From contig JAITFC010000039.1 of assembly GCA_031281635.1 (NCBI GenBank), positions 1 to 6,202 of the forward strand: DNA of 6,202 nucleotides, given 5' to 3'. Both the position numbers and the translations under genes were made by a program. The notes beneath the pieces were generated by a model. The model was not told the DNA's origin. It did no database searches and worked only from the letters and a program-made list of their open reading frames with translations. Source of the DNA: Puniceicoccales bacterium (GTDB lineage: Bacteria; Verrucomicrobiota; Verrucomicrobiia; Opitutales; JAIRLM01). Below, one piece after another: positions 5,174 to 6,202 of this stretch. Every line of letters begins with the position of its first letter. Position 1 is the stretch's first letter.

Positions 5174-5497
5174 CTAAAAGTCGAGCAAAATTTTATCGGA
5201 GACGCGGCTGAGGTTCCAAACGCCAGAATCGTTAAGCCGCATAAAATGTTTGCTGAGTAGTTGCGGCTGCCGAGTTCTTGGAAGATTTTTAGGACCGCTT
5301 TTCCGGCGCAGCGACGCGCTGTTTTTCGTCCGTTTTTGGAGGGAATGGGACGGTAGTTGCTGTAAGTGCTTGTGGCGCAATAGTTTATGAAACGAGCGCA
5401 AAAAATCATTTTTGGCGCTAAAAATTTGCCAATTCGGGGCAAAAAAAGCAGAAAAACACCAAATTTTCGCGACCGGACTGGTCGATAAATGGCTCAA
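5174..5497 (-). CDS. uncertain short ORF upstream of the pseudopilin gene
   Basis: A 107-codon open frame from TTG 5497 to TAG, ending 24 bases before the pseudopilin ATG on the same strand. No family is recognised. The body is rich in Lys, Arg, Leu and Ser, with an early hydrophobic and aromatic patch (WCFSAFFAPNW). The C-terminal 25 residues (FMRLNDSGVWNLSRVSDK and onward) look more protein-like than the rest. AGGA lies two bases before the TTG, too close for a good ribosome-binding site. It may be a real small gene cotranscribed with the pseudopilin gene, the decayed end of another pseudopilin gene, or chance. A competing frame (5050-5442) overlaps the pseudopilin gene and is less likely. 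Apart from this ORF, I see only A/T-rich spacer between 5150 and 5520. Confidence 0.25.
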   Translation of the reverse strand: MSHLSTSPVAKIWCFSAFFAPNWQIFSAKNDFLRSFHKLLRHKHLQQLPSHSLQKRTKNSASLRRKSGPKNLPRTRQPQLLSKHFMRLNDSGVWNLSRVSDKILLDF

Positions 5498-5520
5498 ATC
5501 CTAGCAAAGTCGTTCTCTCG

Positions 5521-5578
5521 CAAAAAAATAAAATTTTTTCAAAAAAACCATTGACAGGCGGCTATTCTGTGAGAGGAT
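5521..5578 (+). promoter_or_regulatory. rRNA operon promoter with UP-like element
   Basis: A near-pure A/T stretch (5521-5547) lies directly upstream of a perfect -35 TTGACA (5551-5556), as in rRNA promoters whose UP element contacts the RNA polymerase alpha subunit. At a 16-bp spacing, the best -10 is GAGGAT (5573-5578), a weak match. It is followed by a GC-rich discriminator (GCCCCCACGG), the typical feature of growth-rate and stringent control. Transcription would begin near 5585, about 240 bases before mature 16S rRNA. Confidence 0.65.
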
Positions 5579-5601
5579 GCCCCCACGGTTGAAAAACCAC
5601 A

Positions 5602-5613
5602 GCTCTTTGAAAG
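5602..5613 (+). promoter_or_regulatory. boxA antitermination signal in the rRNA leader
   Basis: GCTCTTTGAAAG matches the bacterial rRNA boxA core (GCTCTTT followed by an A-rich stretch), which is bound as RNA by NusB-NusE to build the antitermination complex. It lies about 20 bases after the predicted transcription start, the usual leader position. Confidence 0.7.
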
Positions 5614-5627
5614 ATTTCCATGTACGA

Positions 5628-5650
5628 TTTTGTTCGGCCCTCGAACAAAA
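5628..5650 (+). other. stem-loop in the rRNA leader
   Basis: TTTTGTTCG (5628-5636) and CGAACAAAA (5642-5650) form a perfect 9-bp stem with the loop GCCCT, followed by more A residues. On the + strand there is no downstream T-run, so it is not a terminator of the rRNA transcript. It lies 14 bases after boxA, where a boxC-like or processing hairpin could sit. Confidence 0.5.
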
Positions 5651-5822
5651 AAAATAACGGATCGGCGACGACGATCGGGGCTAGCACGTCTGAAATAGCA
5701 GGCGAAACTGGTAAGGATCGACGACAGCGGATTCGATGCACAATTAAGTTTGAATCAGTAGTTCAGGTTCAAAATTGGGCAGATACATAGCTCGCATAGT
5801 TATGCAACTCAGGTTGTAAAAA

Positions 5823-6202
<380 letters not shown>

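Larger units (their letters stand above)
5579..5822 (+). other. rRNA operon leader region
   Basis: This is transcribed spacer between the predicted promoter and mature 16S rRNA. It contains boxA, a 9-bp hairpin (5628-5650), a partly repeated motif (GGATCG-CGACGAC at 5659 and GGATCGACGAC at 5715) and short inverted repeats such as TTTGAA/TTCAAA (5749-5773) and TGCAAC/GTTGTA just before 16S. The bases immediately upstream of 16S would normally pair with sequence after its 3' end to form the RNase III stem; that partner is outside the window. No ORF or tRNA is seen here. Confidence 0.6.

Noticed and set aside
5401..5435. TTGGC-N11-GCCAA-like inverted repeat (around 5411-5431), a possible LysR-type operator
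   Set aside because: It is a 5-bp palindrome in A/T-rich DNA with no adjacent regulator or clear promoter, so chance is sufficient explanation.
5050..5442. Alternative - strand frame of 130 codons
   Set aside because: It overlaps the first 100 bases of the pseudopilin gene, including its signal sequence, has a TTG start without a ribosome-binding site, and shows no family pattern.

Overview
The window looks like chromosomal DNA of a member of the Verrucomicrobiota. The best evidence is the partial 16S rRNA gene at the right end. It carries an exact match to the target of the Verrucomicrobia-type EUB338-III probe (6157-6174), and downstream of it the TTTCGAATTATTCACAATGG variant, which I associate with the Opitutae/Puniceicoccales side of the phylum. 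Base composition is moderate, with A/T-rich intergenic spacers. Clear Shine-Dalgarno sequences are nearly absent: only one of the seven plausible coding starts has a good one.

Layout, left to right. The 3' part of prmC, the release-factor glutamine methyltransferase (+), is followed by a 198-bp convergent spacer holding copy A of a short dispersed repeat. A ClpX-like AAA+ unfoldase (-) comes next; it lacks the ClpX zinc-binding domain but keeps the ClpP-docking IGF tripeptide. It diverges from an HU/IHF-family DNA-binding protein (+) whose transcript ends in three hairpins, the last a strong intrinsic terminator. On the opposite strand, through those hairpins and into the 3' end of the HU gene, runs a 72-codon unknown ORF (-) with the best ribosome-binding site in the window and a 9-bp leader hairpin. 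Next is a GalE-like NAD-dependent epimerase/dehydratase (+) in which the Ser, Tyr and Lys catalytic positions are all replaced. A near-leaderless small two-helix membrane protein (+) follows. Copy B of the dispersed repeat lies in the next convergent spacer, followed by a GspJ/PilW-like pseudopilin (-) and an uncertain short ORF (-). The window ends with an rRNA operon promoter, a leader with boxA, and the first 380 bases of 16S rRNA (+).

The genes are mostly housekeeping (translation termination, protein quality control, nucleoid structure, ribosome synthesis) mixed with lineage-specific small proteins. They do not form one operon: strand changes are frequent and each gene appears to be its own unit. 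There is no mobile element, CRISPR array or tRNA, and no obvious defence system. The observations most worth pursuing are the epimerase with a lost catalytic triad, the roughly 73-bp repeat found in two convergent spacers, the small ORF antisense to the HU terminator, and the zinc-domain-less ClpX homologue.
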